Notes under the pieces: model-generated
Databases searched by the model: none
Told to the model about the DNA's origin: nothing
What the model saw: only the letters and a program-made list of their open reading frames with translations
Shown: one piece after another, positions 45,321 through 54,607 of the stretch
How positions within the stretch are numbered: the stretch's first letter is position 1
Layout: each line of letters begins with the position of its first letter
NCBI RefSeq assembly: GCF_003050925.1
Contig: NZ_QAOV01000006.1
Span: 62,001 to 126,000 of the forward strand
Reading direction: 5' to 3'
DNA length: 64,000 nucleotides
Origin: Pseudomonas sp. GV085
GTDB taxonomy: Bacteria; Pseudomonadota; Gammaproteobacteria; Pseudomonadales; Pseudomonadaceae
Translations under genes and position numbers: made by a program

Positions 45321-45952
45321 GTGCCGTGCCGGTTTCGCTGCAGTTTTCCGCAGACGATTTGCAGGCTTTTAAACAGCTGGCCAAGGTGATGCCCAAGGCC
45401 GCTGCTGCGGCGCAACGGCGGGCGATCAACAAGACCTTGGGCTGGCTGGCCACGCACATGGCGCGGGATGTCAGCAAGCAGGAGCGGATTGCCGTGCGGG
45501 CAGTGCGCCAGCGCCTGCGCAGCTATCCCATCAAAGGCCAAGGGCAGTTGGGCAAACTCTGGTTCGGCACCAACCCGATGGAGGCCAGCCGGATAGGGAA
45601 TCCACGTCAGGGCAAGGCCGGTGTCTCAGTGGCGGGGCGGCGTTATCAGGGGGCGTTTTATAAACGCGTCTATGGCAACAAGGCGGATATCTGGATTCGC
45701 ACCTCCAGCAAACATTTCAACCCGGATGACTATCCCGGCAGCAGCGCGTCCGCGGGTGGAGGCACAAGTTCGGGCTGGATCGCGGAAAACGACAACCGCT
45801 TTCCGCTGGCCAAGGCCAAGGTCTCGCTCGAAGACGTTGAAGGTCCGTTTTACACCTGGGCCAACAAGGCCGATGAGCGACTACTGGTCGTGTTCAAACA
45901 AGAGATGAACTTTGAACTTCATAAATACCTGAAGGGGAGCGCCAGTGTCTGA
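45317..45952 (+). CDS. Minor tail protein Z-like
   Basis: A 211-residue protein resembling prophage minor tail protein Z: MPKAAAAAQRRAINKTLGWL, GAFYKRVYGNKADIWIRTSS and the helical C-terminus ADERLLVVFKQEM. It completes tail attachment in lambda-type heads. Here it bridges the lambda-like head and P2-like tail modules. Confidence 0.85.
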   Translation: MSAVPVSLQFSADDLQAFKQLAKVMPKAAAAAQRRAINKTLGWLATHMARDVSKQERIAVRAVRQRLRSYPIKGQGQLGKLWFGTNPMEASRIGNPRQGKAGVSVAGRRYQGAFYKRVYGNKADIWIRTSSKHFNPDDYPGSSASAGGGTSSGWIAENDNRFPLAKAKVSLEDVEGPFYTWANKADERLLVVFKQEMNFELHKYLKGSASV

Positions 45953-46508
45953 TCCTGCCTTTTCGCTGGATGCGTTGTACGCCGCCATCGAGGACCACAT
46001 CCGCCAGGCACTGCCCTCGGTGCGGTTTGTGGCGACCTGTCCGGACATTCAGGACCGGATAGCGTTGCCGGCGGTATTTCTCGAGCCGGTTGAGTTTGAG
46101 CCCGGGCCCGATATCGGCACCGGTGAAACCGTGCTGATCCAGCGCTTTGAAGCGCGGGTCATTGTCGCGCCCGAGTTGACCCGTCATCAGCAACTCGGCG
46201 CCCAGTTGGCCGCACAACTTGCCATTCTGTTGCGGGCACAAACCTGGGGACTGGACAACGTGGAGCAGGCGCAGTTTGTGGCGTCGCGTCAGGATTGGAC
46301 CAAACCGGAACTGGATGGCTACACCGTGTGGACGGTGGAGTGGACCCAGCAGATCTACCTCGGTGAGGTTGAGTGGCTTTGGCCTGTCGAGCCCCCGGGC
46401 ACCCTGTACCTGAACGTCGATGGCTGCACCGGTACCGGCAATGAAGATCACTACTTTCAGCCGGAGGATCTGGCATGGGATACGCCAGCGCCGAACACGA
46501 CCGGATGA
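45945..46508 (+). CDS. Putative tail completion protein
   Basis: A 187-residue protein starting MSDPAFSLDALYAAIEDHIR, with the phage-structural motif YTVWTVEWTQQIYLGE. Its position before baseplate gene V and after Z suggests a tail terminator. Family not firmly recognised. Overlaps both neighbours. Confidence 0.65.
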   Translation: MSDPAFSLDALYAAIEDHIRQALPSVRFVATCPDIQDRIALPAVFLEPVEFEPGPDIGTGETVLIQRFEARVIVAPELTRHQQLGAQLAAQLAILLRAQTWGLDNVEQAQFVASRQDWTKPELDGYTVWTVEWTQQIYLGEVEWLWPVEPPGTLYLNVDGCTGTGNEDHYFQPEDLAWDTPAPNTTG

Positions 46509-47035
46509 TTGCCGCGATGCTGATGCCTTGCGTTGTGGTCGGCATCGATCTGATGGCCGGCCGGGTGCGGGTTAAGGCCGGAACCTGGGTCAGTGCCTGG
46601 GTGCGTTGGCACAGTCTGGCAGCCGGTAAGGCCCGTCATTGGCGCGCGCCAAGCCTGAATGAGCAGGGCGCGCTGTTCAGCCCGAGCGGTGATCCGGCCA
46701 TGGGTACCTTTATCCCGGGACTGTATGGCAATGCCGGGGCTCCGCCGGACAACCGCGATCACGTCGAGGCCTGGTACTTCGACGATGGCGGCTCAATGGT
46801 CTACGACTGGCAAGCCGGCAGTTACAGCATCGCGTTACCCGACGGCAGCCGCGCGACGATCACGGTCGGTGGCTCGCAGTTTGAAGTGACGCCGGAGCAA
46901 ATCCGGGTGACGGCCAGCCAGATCACGCTGTCGGGTGAGGTGAGCATCGACGGTGCGCTGAGTGTATCCGGCGACATTACCGGCGCCGGCACGATCATGG
47001 ACGCCGGGGGCAACAGCAGCAACCACTCGCATTGA
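46475..47035 (+). CDS. Baseplate spike protein, gpV-like
   Basis: A 186-residue protein of the P2 gpV type. An OB-like domain is followed by a beta-helical spike rich in alternating residues (VTASQITLSGEVSIDGALSV) and ends in HSH, fitting the metal-capped spike tip. It pierces the host outer membrane. Confidence 0.9.
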   Translation: MGYASAEHDRMIAAMLMPCVVVGIDLMAGRVRVKAGTWVSAWVRWHSLAAGKARHWRAPSLNEQGALFSPSGDPAMGTFIPGLYGNAGAPPDNRDHVEAWYFDDGGSMVYDWQAGSYSIALPDGSRATITVGGSQFEVTPEQIRVTASQITLSGEVSIDGALSVSGDITGAGTIMDAGGNSSNHSH

Positions 47036-47054
47036 GTGAAACATTCACCTTCAG

Positions 47055-47077
47055 CCCGCCGCGTGTGGGTTTTTTTA
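47055..47077 (+). terminator. Weak terminator after the spike gene
   Basis: CCCGC pairs with GTGGG (one G-U) followed by seven U. The stem is short, so read-through is likely. Confidence 0.5.
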
Positions 47078-47093
47078 TACCTGGAGTAAATCC

Positions 47094-47315
47094 ATGACAA
47101 GCAAAACCAAGGAAGTATCAGCCGCCAGTGAGGCGCCCGCGCCGGCCACGCTGAGCCTCTTTCGCGACACGCTGTATACCTCGCGGGTGCTGATTCTGCT
47201 GGAGGCCGAGCGCACCTTGAAAGTGGAAAAAGGCCAGGTCGCGGTGGCCTCGGATGACACGGTCGCGCTCGAGTATTTGCGCGGCCGTAAGGACTTTGTC
47301 GCGGTCGAGGGCTGA
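47094..47315 (+). CDS. Small tail-region protein
   Basis: A 73-residue protein starting MTSKTKEVSAASEAPAPATL and ending EYLRGRKDFVAVEG. It lies between baseplate V and W genes. No family recognised, but placement among structural genes and a good upstream GGAG support it. Confidence 0.65.
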   Translation: MTSKTKEVSAASEAPAPATLSLFRDTLYTSRVLILLEAERTLKVEKGQVAVASDDTVALEYLRGRKDFVAVEG

Positions 47316-47319
47316 TCCC

Positions 47320-47655
47320 ATGATCGGGATGATCGGACTGGATCGCCGCACCGGCCAGCTCATTTCCGGCCTCGATCACCTGCGCCAGTCCATCGAGGAC
47401 ATCTTGTCCACGCCCTTGGGCAGCCGACGCATGCGCCCGGAGTACGGCAGCAAGCTGCGGCGCTTTGTCGATCTGCCGGTCAATGACGGCTGGAAAAGCG
47501 CCGTGCAGGCCGAGGTGGCCAGCACGCTGGGGCGTTGGGAGCCACGCCTGAAGCTGGGCCGGGTGCGCGCCGTGGCCATCCTCGACGGGCGTATCACGTT
47601 CGAGCTGACCGGGCAGTACCTGGGCAGCGACGTGACTTTGGAGGTGTCCGCATGA
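47320..47655 (+). CDS. Baseplate protein W (gp25-like)
   Basis: A 111-residue gp25/GPW protein. MIGMIGLDRRTGQLISGLDH, SIEDILSTPLGSRRMRPEYG and the EPR-type triad in RWEPRLKLGRV are diagnostic of the wedge component that triggers sheath contraction. The start at 47320 gives family length. Confidence 0.93.
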   Translation: MIGMIGLDRRTGQLISGLDHLRQSIEDILSTPLGSRRMRPEYGSKLRRFVDLPVNDGWKSAVQAEVASTLGRWEPRLKLGRVRAVAILDGRITFELTGQYLGSDVTLEVSA

Positions 47656-48539
47656 CCATGGAACTGGCGGCCCTGCCGCCGCCGCAAGTGCTGGAGGACC
47701 TCAACTTTGAAGCGGTCTACCAGGAGAAGCTGGAAGCCTTCCGCCTGAGCATGGGCGACAACTGGAGCGCGGAGCTGGAAAGCGACCCGGTGCTCAAGCT
47801 GATCGAGCAGGCGGCGTATGGTGCCTTACAGAACCGGGCGCGGGTCAACGACGCGGGCAAGGCCTTGCTGTTGGCGCACGCCGAGCGGGCCGACCTCGAT
47901 CACCTGGCCGCCAACGTCAACCTGCAGCGCCTGGTGATTCAGGCCGGAGATCCAAGCACGGTGCCGCCGACGCCGCAGGTGCTCGAAGAGGACGATGCCC
48001 TGCGCGAGCGGGTGCAGATGTCGTATGAGGGACTGACCACCGCGGGGCCGCGCAATAGCTACATCCTGCATGCACGTAACGCCTCGGGTTTGGTGGCCGA
48101 TGCCACAGCGGAAAGCCCGTCGCCGGCCGTGGTAATGGTCACCGTGCTCAGCCTCGAAGGCAGTGGTGCGGCTTCGCCTGAACTGCTGGAGCAGGTCCGG
48201 TTGCACCTCAATGACGAGGACGTGCGGCCGGTGGCCGACCGCCTTACGGTGCAGAGTGCCGTGGTCATCGACTACAACATTCAAGCGGTGCTGTATCCGC
48301 AGGCACCCGGCCCGGAGAACGAAGCCTATCTGGCCGAAAGCCAGAAACGCCTGAGCGAGTGGATCAACCCGCGCCGTCGCCTGGGTCTGGAAGTGGCGCG
48401 CTCGGGGATCGATGCGCAATTGCACGTTCCCGGCATCGCCCGGGTTGAGCTGCTCGACTGGACGGACGTCAGACCGAGCAAGGCCGAGGCGGCGTACTGC
48501 ACGAGCTACAACGTGGTATTGGGAGACAGTCTGACATGA
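47652..48539 (+). CDS. Baseplate protein J
   Basis: A 295-residue baseplate wedge protein of the P2 gpJ family: LPPPQVLEDLNFEAVYQEKL, LLAHAERADLDHLAANVNL and RPVADRLTVQSA. ATGA overlap with the W gene and another with the I gene. Confidence 0.94.
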   Translation: MTMELAALPPPQVLEDLNFEAVYQEKLEAFRLSMGDNWSAELESDPVLKLIEQAAYGALQNRARVNDAGKALLLAHAERADLDHLAANVNLQRLVIQAGDPSTVPPTPQVLEEDDALRERVQMSYEGLTTAGPRNSYILHARNASGLVADATAESPSPAVVMVTVLSLEGSGAASPELLEQVRLHLNDEDVRPVADRLTVQSAVVIDYNIQAVLYPQAPGPENEAYLAESQKRLSEWINPRRRLGLEVARSGIDAQLHVPGIARVELLDWTDVRPSKAEAAYCTSYNVVLGDSLT

Positions 48540-49147
48540 GCAGTCAGCTGCCCCTCAACAGCACGCCGCTAGAGCTGGCCGTCGAGGCGGCCAACTATGA
48601 AAACACGCTCATTCCGCTGCGCAGTTTGTACAACGCCGACACCTGCCCGGAACACCTGTTGCCGTATCTGGCGTCGGCCTGGTCGGTAGACCGCTGGAAC
48701 AACAACTGGACACAGGAGGCCAAGCGCACGGCGATCCGTTCGGCGTACGACGTGCATGCACGCAAAGGCACCATCGGTGCGCTGCGTCGGGTGGTCGAGC
48801 CCTTGGGCTACCTGATCGACGTTGTGGAATGGTTCGACACCGTGCCGGAAGGCGTGCCCGGTACGTTCACCCTGGAGGTGGGGCTGAATGACGCCGGCAT
48901 CACCGAGGAACTGTACGAGGAACTGGCGTGGTTGATCGACGACGCCCGTCCGGTCAGCCGGCACATGACCAATCTGGCGCTCAGCCTGCAGACCGAGGGG
49001 GTGTTGGGCATTGCCGTGTGCGTGCAAGAAGGTGAAGAGATCGACGTGTACCCGCCGGCCCCGAAAGACATCGACGTGACCGGCACTTTTGGCCCGACGC
49101 TCTGCGTCGATGAAACCGATACTTTGGACGTTTATCCCCATGATTGA
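48536..49147 (+). CDS. Tail protein I
   Basis: A 203-residue baseplate protein of the P2 gpI family. Motifs are LYNADTCPEHLLPYLASAWS, VHARKGTIGALRRVVEPLGY and PVSRHMTNLALSL. It links the baseplate to the tail fibre encoded next. Confidence 0.93.
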   Translation: MSSQLPLNSTPLELAVEAANYENTLIPLRSLYNADTCPEHLLPYLASAWSVDRWNNNWTQEAKRTAIRSAYDVHARKGTIGALRRVVEPLGYLIDVVEWFDTVPEGVPGTFTLEVGLNDAGITEELYEELAWLIDDARPVSRHMTNLALSLQTEGVLGIAVCVQEGEEIDVYPPAPKDIDVTGTFGPTLCVDETDTLDVYPHD

Positions 49148-51782
49148 TAAAACCAGTCAGTTTTTTGCCATTCTCACAGCGGTTGGTGAAGCCAAACACG
49201 CCAATGCCATCGCCATGGGCCTGGACTGGATGTTCACCGAGATGGGCCTGGGCGATGCCAACGGCACCGACCCGATTCCCGATCGCCTGCAGACCCAGCT
49301 GATCCACGAATGGCGTCGGGCGCCGATCAACCAGATCCGCGTCGATCCGGCCAATCCCAATACCGTGATCACAGAACAGATCATTCCGCCCGAGGTGGGT
49401 GGTGAGTGGATTCGCGAGATCGGCCTCTACGATGTCGACGGCGACCTGGTGGCGGTGGCCAACTGCGCGCCGAGCTATAAACCGTTGCTGGACCAAGGCA
49501 GTGGCAAGACCCAAGTGGTGCGGATGAATTTCATCGTCAGCAGCTCGGCAAACATCGTGCTGAAGATCGACCCGGCTGTCGTGCTGGCCACGCGCGAATA
49601 CGTGGACCTTAAGATCCAGGAAGAACTGGCCAAACTGGACCACAAACAGTCAGCGCGGGTGACGGCCACGGCCGCCATCACCCTGAGCAACGTGCAGACC
49701 ATCGATGACGTGGCCGTGGTCGTCGGTGACCGGGTGCTGGTGACCGCCCAGACAGAAGCCCAGGACAACGGCCTGTATGTGGTCAGCGCCGAAGGCTGGA
49801 CGCGGGCCGCCGATGCCGACAACAGCCTGGAAGTGACACCGGGGTTGTTTATCCACGTCGAGCAGGGCACGACCAACGGCGACAGCCTCTGGCAGTTGGT
49901 CACCGACGCGCCGATCACCCTCGGCACCACCGGTTTGCAGTTTGAAATGATCGCGGGCGGCAGTGGGGGTGGTGTGGGCACGTTTCGCAGTGTCACCGTC
50001 GATGCCCTTGGGCGTGTGATCGCTGGCACCAACCCGACCACCCTGGACGGCTACGGCATCACCGATGCCCTGGCAGTGAGTGAAAATCTCGCCGATGTCG
50101 AGGATGTGGCTGAGGCTCGCGACAACCTTGGGCTGGGAACCGCCGCGACCTCTGATGTGCAGACCGATCTGGATGACGTTACGGTGGATGTGTTGATGAA
50201 GGTCGGGGCCTTCGGGTTGGGCGGGGCGGGCATCAGCCTGGTGGCCGGTACCGACCTCAACACCATTCGCACCGCCGGCTTTTATCGCATTGAAGGCTCT
50301 CCAACACATGGTCCCACAGGCCTAACCAACTCCGTCATGATCGTCGGGTTGGGCCGCGACGTGACGCTGCAGTTGATCATTCAATACAGCACCGGGGTGT
50401 TGTTCACCCGCGGTGGCAGTGCTTCCGGCGCGACCTGGTCCGCCTGGAAAACCCAGTGGGACAGTGGCTCACTGGTTAAACAGTCGAACGCCTGGGACTC
50501 CACGGCGGGACGCGTATTGCTCAACGGTGCATTTGGCGTCGGAGGAGTAGCCCCCAATTTACCGGGCGATGACTTCAACGCCGCGCAGGTTGGTGGCACC
50601 TATACCTATACGGCCGACACCCTGAACCGTCCGAACATCTCCGGCAGTGATCATGGGCTGGTGGTCCACATCGAACGATCGTTTGGCAACCTGGCCTATC
50701 AAGAGGCGCGGGTGGCGAACAGAGCGAGCGCCTACCGTTACCGAACCGGGGACTTTGCCACCGGAACCTGGGGTGACTGGCAGAGCCTGTGGGATTCCAG
50801 CAATCTGGTTAAACAAATCTACCCCCAAGATGACACGCCAGGCCGTGTATTGCTCACGGGTGCTTATGGCATAGGTCACGGGGGGATTGTCCTTCCCGAC
50901 GGCACCGATCTAAATACAGTCACCACCGTGGGTATTTACCGGGTGAACCCGGGCCCGAACGTTCCAGAGGGCGGTCAATTCTCCCCCATGCTGGTTGCGG
51001 TCAGTCAAGACACCCTCTGGCAACAAATCATCGGCTATGACACCGGTACAACGCTTACTCGTGGCGGTGTTCAGACCCCAGAGGGATACGTATTCAGTGC
51101 GTGGGTAACGGGTTGGGACACGAGTAACTTTGACCCTGCTGCGTACCAACCTGCGTTGGGCTTCACGCCCGTACAGCAAGGCGGAGTGGCGGGTCAGGAC
51201 GCCAATAAAATCTACATTGGCTATGCAAACGCCTCGGGCAAAATAAAAATACAAGTTGATGCGCAGGATTTCGGGGGGATCTGGACCGAAAGCAATTTTG
51301 ATCCTGCTTCCATATTTTCGCTTCCCGTCGGCGTGCCGTTTCCATGGCCAACCGCTACACCACCCGACAAATGCGTTTTGATGGGGGGGCAGCCGTTCAA
51401 TGTCGAGTGGTACCCGGCATTGGCAGCCGTGTATCCCAGCGGCTTCCTGCCAGACATGCGCGCCGAGTCGATTCGTGGTTTGGATGGCGGGCGCGGAATA
51501 GACCCCGACTCTGGGCGGCCCGTGTTGAGCCTTCAACTCGACACGCTACAAAACATGACGGGTGAACTCAGGCTACAGGACGATGATTCGATGTTGCTGG
51601 TGAATACCGCGACCGGCGTATTTACGGCTACTGGTTACATGACGGGTGATATACCCGCTGCACCACGAGTCAGTACAACGGGCAACATGTCTGTAACTTT
51701 CAATCCATCGGCGGTTGCCCGTGTGAGCACGGAAACCCGTATGCGCAACGTGGCGTACAACTACATCTGCAGGATGTATTGA
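49140..51782 (+). CDS. Tail fibre protein, gpH-like
   Basis: An 880-residue receptor-binding fibre. Residues 1-160 form the phage tail-collar/baseplate attachment domain (TSQFFAILTAVGEAKHANAI... EIGLYDVDGDLVAVANCAPS). Two long repeats carrying DLNTVTTVGIYRV-like or DLNTIRTAGFYRI-like segments make the shaft, and the C-terminal domain from about 740 (GVPFPWPTATPPDKCVLMGG) is the tip. The start at 49140 overlaps gene I by eight bases. Shaft repeats suggest exchange of receptor specificity. Confidence 0.92.
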   Translation: MIDKTSQFFAILTAVGEAKHANAIAMGLDWMFTEMGLGDANGTDPIPDRLQTQLIHEWRRAPINQIRVDPANPNTVITEQIIPPEVGGEWIREIGLYDVDGDLVAVANCAPSYKPLLDQGSGKTQVVRMNFIVSSSANIVLKIDPAVVLATREYVDLKIQEELAKLDHKQSARVTATAAITLSNVQTIDDVAVVVGDRVLVTAQTEAQDNGLYVVSAEGWTRAADADNSLEVTPGLFIHVEQGTTNGDSLWQLVTDAPITLGTTGLQFEMIAGGSGGGVGTFRSVTVDALGRVIAGTNPTTLDGYGITDALAVSENLADVEDVAEARDNLGLGTAATSDVQTDLDDVTVDVLMKVGAFGLGGAGISLVAGTDLNTIRTAGFYRIEGSPTHGPTGLTNSVMIVGLGRDVTLQLIIQYSTGVLFTRGGSASGATWSAWKTQWDSGSLVKQSNAWDSTAGRVLLNGAFGVGGVAPNLPGDDFNAAQVGGTYTYTADTLNRPNISGSDHGLVVHIERSFGNLAYQEARVANRASAYRYRTGDFATGTWGDWQSLWDSSNLVKQIYPQDDTPGRVLLTGAYGIGHGGIVLPDGTDLNTVTTVGIYRVNPGPNVPEGGQFSPMLVAVSQDTLWQQIIGYDTGTTLTRGGVQTPEGYVFSAWVTGWDTSNFDPAAYQPALGFTPVQQGGVAGQDANKIYIGYANASGKIKIQVDAQDFGGIWTESNFDPASIFSLPVGVPFPWPTATPPDKCVLMGGQPFNVEWYPALAAVYPSGFLPDMRAESIRGLDGGRGIDPDSGRPVLSLQLDTLQNMTGELRLQDDDSMLLVNTATGVFTATGYMTGDIPAAPRVSTTGNMSVTFNPSAVARVSTETRMRNVAYNYICRMY

Positions 51783-52369
51783 TGACGACTTTAGTGAATG
51801 GTTTTTTTGATGAGAGTGGGTGTATCGACGTTTACACGTTCAGTGAAACCACCACCGAATACCTCGGCCAACACGAAACCTATGTCAGCTGTGGCTGCGG
51901 TCTGCCAGCGGGCGCCACGTTGGAAGTACCGCCCGAAGCCGGGGACGGGGAGGTGGTGGTCTGGAGGGATGGCACGTGGCTGGTGGTGCCCGACTACCGA
52001 GGCGTGGCTTACCGCACCACCGATGGTGCCGAGGTGACGCATTCGATACCTGGCGAGTTACCGGCCGAGCTGACGACCATGCCGCGACCGAGTGCGGCCT
52101 ATGTCTGGAATGGTCTTGTTTGGGTACTGGATGCCGCGCGCGATCTGGCGATTCAAAGCCAGCGAGAACGGTCATGGATCGAAAATGAACTGCATTGGGC
52201 GGGCAGAGAGATCGACAAGCATCTGGATGCGGACCCGACCGCGCTCAACACGGAGCTGGCCTGGCGCACCTACCGTAACGAGCTGCGAGCCTGGCCTGGA
52301 TCGCCGGACTTTCCGGCCAGTGATAAACGGCCGCTAAAGCCGGACGGATCGACCAACACCGCGTCCTGA
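51782..52369 (+). CDS. Tail fibre assembly protein
   Basis: A 195-residue chaperone for the fibre. The middle holds AAYVWNGLVWVLDAARDLA and the C-terminal part RTYRNELRAWPGSPDFPASD, the typical phage tail fibre assembly signature (YR-x-x-LR-x-W...P-x-FP). The start overlaps the fibre stop (TGATG). Confidence 0.88.
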   Translation: MTTLVNGFFDESGCIDVYTFSETTTEYLGQHETYVSCGCGLPAGATLEVPPEAGDGEVVVWRDGTWLVVPDYRGVAYRTTDGAEVTHSIPGELPAELTTMPRPSAAYVWNGLVWVLDAARDLAIQSQRERSWIENELHWAGREIDKHLDADPTALNTELAWRTYRNELRAWPGSPDFPASDKRPLKPDGSTNTAS

Positions 52370-52398
52370 CGCCCCGCATTGCCGGGGCGTTTTCTTTT
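52369..52398 (+). terminator. Intrinsic terminator after the fibre assembly gene
   Basis: ACGCCCCG pairs with CGGGGCGT, then TTTCTTTT. It begins at the stop codon of the preceding gene. Confidence 0.85.
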
Positions 52399-52421
52399 CC
52401 GTTAAGCGTCACGTCACTCAC

Positions 52422-52446
52422 AGCCTCGCTTATGCGGGGCTTTTTC
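52422..52446 (+). terminator. Second hairpin terminator before the sheath gene
   Basis: AGCCTCGC pairs with GCGGGGCT with one mismatch, followed by five U. Two hairpins in a row separate the baseplate-fibre block from the sheath-tube block. Confidence 0.65.
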
Positions 52447-52465
52447 GTTTCTGGAGCATCACTCT

Positions 52466-53629
52466 ATGAGTTTCTTTCACGGCGTTACCGTGACCCTGGT
52501 GGACACCGGGGCACGACACATCGCCACCCCGTCCGCGTCGATCATCGGCCTGTGCAACACCTTCACCGTGGAGCTGCCGGCGACTGCGGCGGCCAACGAA
52601 TTGCTGCTGATCACCCGCGAAAGCGAAGCGGTGGCGGCCTGGGGCCCGGACGCCGCAATCACCCAGGACTGCAAAGCCATTTTCAAACGGTCCAAGGCGG
52701 TGATTGTCGCCGTCGGCGTGCCGCTGCTGGAAGACCCGGCCGAGCAGCTGTCCGCGATTATCGGCGGGGTTTGGGCCGATGGCAGCCGTACCGGCATGCA
52801 GGCGTTGCTCAACGGTAAAAGCAAGTTCAACGCCCAGCCGCGACTGTTGGTGACGCCGGGGCACTCGGCGACGCTGGCGGTGGCGACCGAGCTGGTCGCG
52901 TTGGGCGACAAGATGCGGGCCATGGCCATCCTCGACGGGCCGAACACCACTGACGAAGCGGCGATTGCTTATGCCGAAAATTTCGGCAGCAAACACGCCT
53001 ACATGGTCGACCCTGGCGTGCAGTTCTGGGACACCGGGACCAGTGCCACGGTCAATGCACCGGCTTCGGCTTGGACCGCTGGCCTGTTTGCCTGGACCGA
53101 TGCCACCTACGGCTTCTGGGCCTCGCCGTCGAACAAGGAGTTTGTCGGCGTCACCGGCACCACGCGACCGATCGAGTTTCTCGACGGCGATGCCTCCTGC
53201 CGGGCCAACCTGCTGAACAACGCCAACATCACCACGATCATCCGTGATGACGGCTACCGCCTGTGGGGCAACCGCACGCTGTCCAGTGACCCGAAATGGA
53301 AGTTCGTCACCCGTGTGCGCACGCTGGACATCGTCATGGACGCCATCCTCTACGCGCACAAGTGGGCCGTCGACCGCTCGATCACCGCGACCTACGTCAA
53401 GGATGTGACCGAAGGCCTGCAGGCGTTCATGCGCGACCTGAAAAATCAGGGCGCGATCATCAACTTTGAGGTCTATGCCGACGAAGAGTTGAACACCTCC
53501 AGCGAACTCAGCGACGGCAAGGTGTACTGGAACATTCGGTTCACTGACGTACCGCCGGCCGAAAACCCGAACTTTCGCGTGGAGGTGACCGATCAGTGGA
53601 TCACTGAAGTGCTGGACACCGCCGCCTAA
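52466..53629 (+). CDS. Contractile tail sheath protein
   Basis: A 387-residue sheath subunit of the P2 FI type. MSFFHGVTVTLVDTGARHI, AILDGPNTTDEAAIAYAENF, YGFWASPSNKEFVGVTGTTR and the C-terminal NFRVEVTDQWITEVL follow the family. GGAG precedes the ATG. Confidence 0.95.
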   Translation: MSFFHGVTVTLVDTGARHIATPSASIIGLCNTFTVELPATAAANELLLITRESEAVAAWGPDAAITQDCKAIFKRSKAVIVAVGVPLLEDPAEQLSAIIGGVWADGSRTGMQALLNGKSKFNAQPRLLVTPGHSATLAVATELVALGDKMRAMAILDGPNTTDEAAIAYAENFGSKHAYMVDPGVQFWDTGTSATVNAPASAWTAGLFAWTDATYGFWASPSNKEFVGVTGTTRPIEFLDGDASCRANLLNNANITTIIRDDGYRLWGNRTLSSDPKWKFVTRVRTLDIVMDAILYAHKWAVDRSITATYVKDVTEGLQAFMRDLKNQGAIINFEVYADEELNTSSELSDGKVYWNIRFTDVPPAENPNFRVEVTDQWITEVLDTAA

Positions 53630-53641
53630 GGAGGCCGCTTT

Positions 53642-54145
53642 ATGATTCCGGAAGTGCTCTACAACACCAACCTGTTCGTGGACGGTATCAGCCTGCAAGG
53701 CGACGTGCCGAGCCTGACCCTGCCCAAGTTGACCCTCAAGACCGACGAGTATCGTGCCGGCGGCATGGACGCGCCGGTCGAGATCGACATGGGCACCGAA
53801 AAACTCGAAGCCAGCTTTATCACCAACGGCGTGCGCCGCGAGGTGCTGAAGTTTTTTGGGCAGGCCGACCTGACCGCGTTCAACGCCTCGTTTCGGGGTG
53901 CCTTCAAAGGCCAGAAAGGGTCGGTCAAGTCGGTGGTCGCCACCCTGCGTGGCAGCCTCAAGGAAGTCGATCCGGGGGACTGGAAACCGGGTGAAAAAGG
54001 CGAGTTCAAGTACGCCGTTGCGGTGACCTACTACAAGCTGGAAATCGACGGCAGTGTGATGTTTGAACTCGATCCCCTCAACTCGATTCGCGTCATTGAC
54101 GGCGTCGACCAATTGGCCGCTGTGCGGTCTGCCCTGGGCATGTAA
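53642..54145 (+). CDS. Major tail tube protein
   Basis: A 167-residue tube subunit of the P2 FII type: MIPEVLYNTNLFVDGISLQG, MDAPVEIDMGTEKLEASFI and YKLEIDGSVMFELDPLNSIR. It follows the sheath gene by 12 bp, in the usual pairing. Confidence 0.95.
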   Translation: MIPEVLYNTNLFVDGISLQGDVPSLTLPKLTLKTDEYRAGGMDAPVEIDMGTEKLEASFITNGVRREVLKFFGQADLTAFNASFRGAFKGQKGSVKSVVATLRGSLKEVDPGDWKPGEKGEFKYAVAVTYYKLEIDGSVMFELDPLNSIRVIDGVDQLAAVRSALGM

Positions 54146-54156
54146 GGAGCCACACC

Positions 54157-54465
54157 ATGAGCAACGTGAAAGACAACGTCCTGCCCAAGTGGCTGCAACT
54201 GGGCGATGGCATTGCCACCGTCGCCCTGTCCCGACCGAGCGAGGCCAACGGCGTCAAGGTCGACAAGCTGACCCTGCGCGAACCGACGGTGCGTGAGATG
54301 CGCGCCGCCACCTTGCAGGGCGGGAGCAACGAAGAAGAGCAGGAGATGGTCCTGTTCTGCAGCCTGGCAAGCATCGGTCGCGGCGATCTGGAGGGGCTGC
54401 TGATGCGCGATTACCGTCGTTTGCAGACCGCCTATTTTCGTCTGGGAGCAGACGACGGGGTTTAA
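54157..54465 (+). CDS. Tail assembly chaperone, gpE-like (zero-frame product)
   Basis: A 102-residue protein starting MSNVKDNVLPKWLQLGDGIA, of the phage tail assembly chaperone type (KLTLREPTVREMRAATLQGG). The stop at 54463-54465 lies inside a second open frame that encodes the gpE'-like extension, so a longer fusion is probably also made. Confidence 0.85.
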   Translation: MSNVKDNVLPKWLQLGDGIATVALSRPSEANGVKVDKLTLREPTVREMRAATLQGGSNEEEQEMVLFCSLASIGRGDLEGLLMRDYRRLQTAYFRLGADDGV

Positions 54466-54577
54466 CCCCCGGCTGCAAAAGGCCCTGGCCAAGCGCTTGG
54501 CCGTCGAGTTGAATTTTTCGGCGGCCGAGATTCAGGGCCTGTCGTTTTCCGAGATGGTTTGGTGGCTCACGGACTGA
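54404..54577 (+). CDS. Tail assembly chaperone extension, gpE'-like (frameshift product)
   Basis: This frame, +1 (equivalently -2) to the chaperone gene, is open from 54404 to the stop at 54575 and has no ATG or GTG at a useful place. It overlaps the first frame by about 60 bp. Its product ends LNFSAAEIQGLSFSEMVWWL, like the short gpE family of P2-type phages. Translation most likely reaches it by ribosomal frameshifting near the GACGACGGGGTT run just before the zero-frame stop. Confidence 0.7.
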   Translation, partial: CAITVVCRPPIFVWEQTTGFNPRLQKALAKRLAVELNFSAAEIQGLSFSEMVWWLTD

Positions 54578-54607
54578 GCCCATCCCCGTTGTATATAGGT
54601 ACTCCGC

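Noticed and set aside
52430..54112. Minus-strand open frame of 560 codons
   Set aside because: Antisense to the sheath and tube genes, which are well conserved on the plus strand.
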